64,000 nt of DNA, from contig CAYONZ010000007.1 of the NCBI GenBank assembly GCA_964405465.1, positions 1 to 64,000 on the forward strand. Direction: 5' to 3'. Below the pieces are notes generated by a model. That model had not been told where the DNA came from and made no database searches. It saw only the letters and a program-made list of their open reading frames with translations. The position numbers and the translations under genes were made by a program. This stretch comes from CAYONZ01 sp964405465. Lineage in GTDB: Bacteria; Bdellovibrionota; Bdellovibrionia; Bdellovibrionales; JAMPXM01. This document shows positions 63,051-64,000 of the stretch, one piece after another (the stretch's first letter is position 1; each line of letters opens with the position of its first letter).

Positions 63051-64000
63051 GACAAATAGGAGTTCAAGATTTCAACCACACGCCCCGTGGCCCCCCGACT
63101 CCCCAATCGATTCTTCAAATCTTGCAATGAGCGAATCATTTCTTCGCGGTGAACCTCGTTACTCACAATCTCGCCCAGGTGCTTGGCCATATTATTCGGC
63201 TCAGTTTGCTCTTGAAACAACTCTGGCACAATTTGCCTACCCATGATGAGATTCACCATTCCAAAAAACTGTGTCGCAGTTACAAGTCGTTTTGCCAAAA
63301 ATGCTGTAATGGCATTCATGCGATACATGATCACCATTGGTTTTTCCATCAACCCAACCATCAATGTGGCGGTGCCACTCGCGCATAAAATTAAATCGGC
63401 CATTTCAATCATATCAAATGGCTCGCGCTGAATAATTCGTAGATCAACCTGAAATTCAGACACGCGATTTTTAAAATCGTCCACTTTCAAAGAGGGTGCA
63501 ACAAACAAAACTGGTTTAACATTGGGGTACTGCTCACAAACAATTTTGGCTGTTTTCATCATCACATCAAAATGATGATTGATTTCAGAATGCCGACTTC
63601 CCGGCATCAAACCCAATACTAAATCCTGATTCAATATACCATAGCGTTGCCGCAGCTCCTGTCGAGCGAGTAGGTTCTTGTCTTTTTTTGTTGCATCAAA
63701 TTTAGATGCCACTTCATCTAAAAGCGGATGACCAACGAAATCAACAGGTACACCATGTTTTTGATAGAAGTCTTTTTCAAAAGGAAACAACACCAACATT
63801 CTATCGACTACCTTTTTGATCTTCTTCACTCGACCAGTACGCCAAGCCCAAACTTGCGGTGAAATATAATAGATCACGGTAATCCCAAGAGCCTTTAAAT
63901 CTTTTGCCAAACGCAAATTGAAATCTGGATAATCAAGAAGCAAAGCAAATTTTGGTCGCCGTCGTTCGGCCTCTGCCAGCAAACTCTTATAAGTTTGCCG
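63047..64000 (-). CDS. lpxB: Lipid-A-disaccharide synthase LpxB, partial
   Basis: The frame runs off the right window edge, so the N-terminus is missing. Visible LpxB features are LLLDYPDFNLRLAK, YYISPQVWAWRTGRVKKIKK, DFVGHPLLDE, LGLMPGSRHSEI and LCASGTATLMVGL. It joins UDP-diacylglucosamine and lipid X into the lipid A disaccharide at the inner membrane. It is the first visible gene of the lpxB-lpxK-lpxL unit. Confidence 0.94.
   Translation of the reverse strand, partial: RQTYKSLLAEAERRRPKFALLLDYPDFNLRLAKDLKALGITVIYYISPQVWAWRTGRVKKIKKVVDRMLVLFPFEKDFYQKHGVPVDFVGHPLLDEVASKFDATKKDKNLLARQELRQRYGILNQDLVLGLMPGSRHSEINHHFDVMMKTAKIVCEQYPNVKPVLFVAPSLKVDDFKNRVSEFQVDLRIIQREPFDMIEMADLILCASGTATLMVGLMEKPMVIMYRMNAITAFLAKRLVTATQFFGMVNLIMGRQIVPELFQEQTEPNNMAKHLGEIVSNEVHREEMIRSLQDLKNRLGSRGATGRVVEILNSYLS

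Overview
The window looks like a chromosome segment of a Gram-negative predatory-type bacterium, most likely a member of the Bdellovibrionota. This rests on a TIGR02147/DUF4423 regulator, lipid A genes, a pil cluster, many secreted proteases and a moderately low G+C content. No 16S or taxonomic marker is present, so this is inference. Two 100-base N runs (30824-30923 and 34185-34284) mark scaffold gaps. I recognised no tRNA, rRNA, CRISPR array or transposase gene.

Positions 1 to about 40.9 kb form an accessory island built from repeated cassettes. The cassettes combine periplasmic solute-binding proteins (SBPs; five SBP_bac_5-like plus one type-1 fold plus a possible tail at the left edge), membrane histidine kinases (three plain, two hybrid with two receiver domains each), drug-efflux-type exporters (MFS or EamA), and enzymes of the kind that tailor peptides or small metabolites. 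The enzymes are a YcaO protein plus two broken YcaO genes, a radical SAM protein, a DAO-type FAD oxidoreductase, two methyltransferases and GNAT acetyltransferases. Genes inside a cassette usually overlap by ATGA or a few bases. Cassette order: HK1 (0.1-1.6 kb); oxidoreductase-MFS-SBP-methyltransferase-hybrid kinase (2.1-9.1 kb); EamA-radical SAM-type 1 binding protein-GNAT-hybrid kinase (11.4-16.8 kb); SBP-broken YcaO-small secreted protein-SBP-HK2 (16.9-22.7 kb); small secreted protein-SBP-YcaO-HK3 (22.9-27.1 kb); SBP-(gap)-MFS/methyltransferase/broken gene/MFS, then MFS-broken YcaO-SBP-28-residue peptide (32.6-40.9 kb). My reading, which is inference, is that each cassette makes, exports and then senses its own modified small molecule or peptide. 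Very small ORFs with strong ribosome binding sites (1992-2030, 40819-40905) are candidate precursors. Kinase catalytic cores are exchanged between cassettes as nearly identical DNA while the sensor parts differ.

The island is interrupted at 27.2-32.5 kb by a secreted HEXXH protein and a tandem array of trypsin-like protease genes (two nearly full copies and a truncated third). At 41.0-44.1 kb lie a lipoprotein, a metzincin-type secreted metalloprotease and the TIGR02147 regulator.

From 44.2 kb to the end the content is ordinary core genome: queD; the type IV pilus set pilB-pilT-pilC-pilS-pilR (minus strand); an AroE-like protein and ribF; a CHASE2 sensor kinase with a sigma-54 response regulator; two family 9 glycosyltransferases, one carrying an in-frame MITE-like insertion; a DUF3108 lipoprotein; and lpxB-lpxK-lpxL for lipid A.
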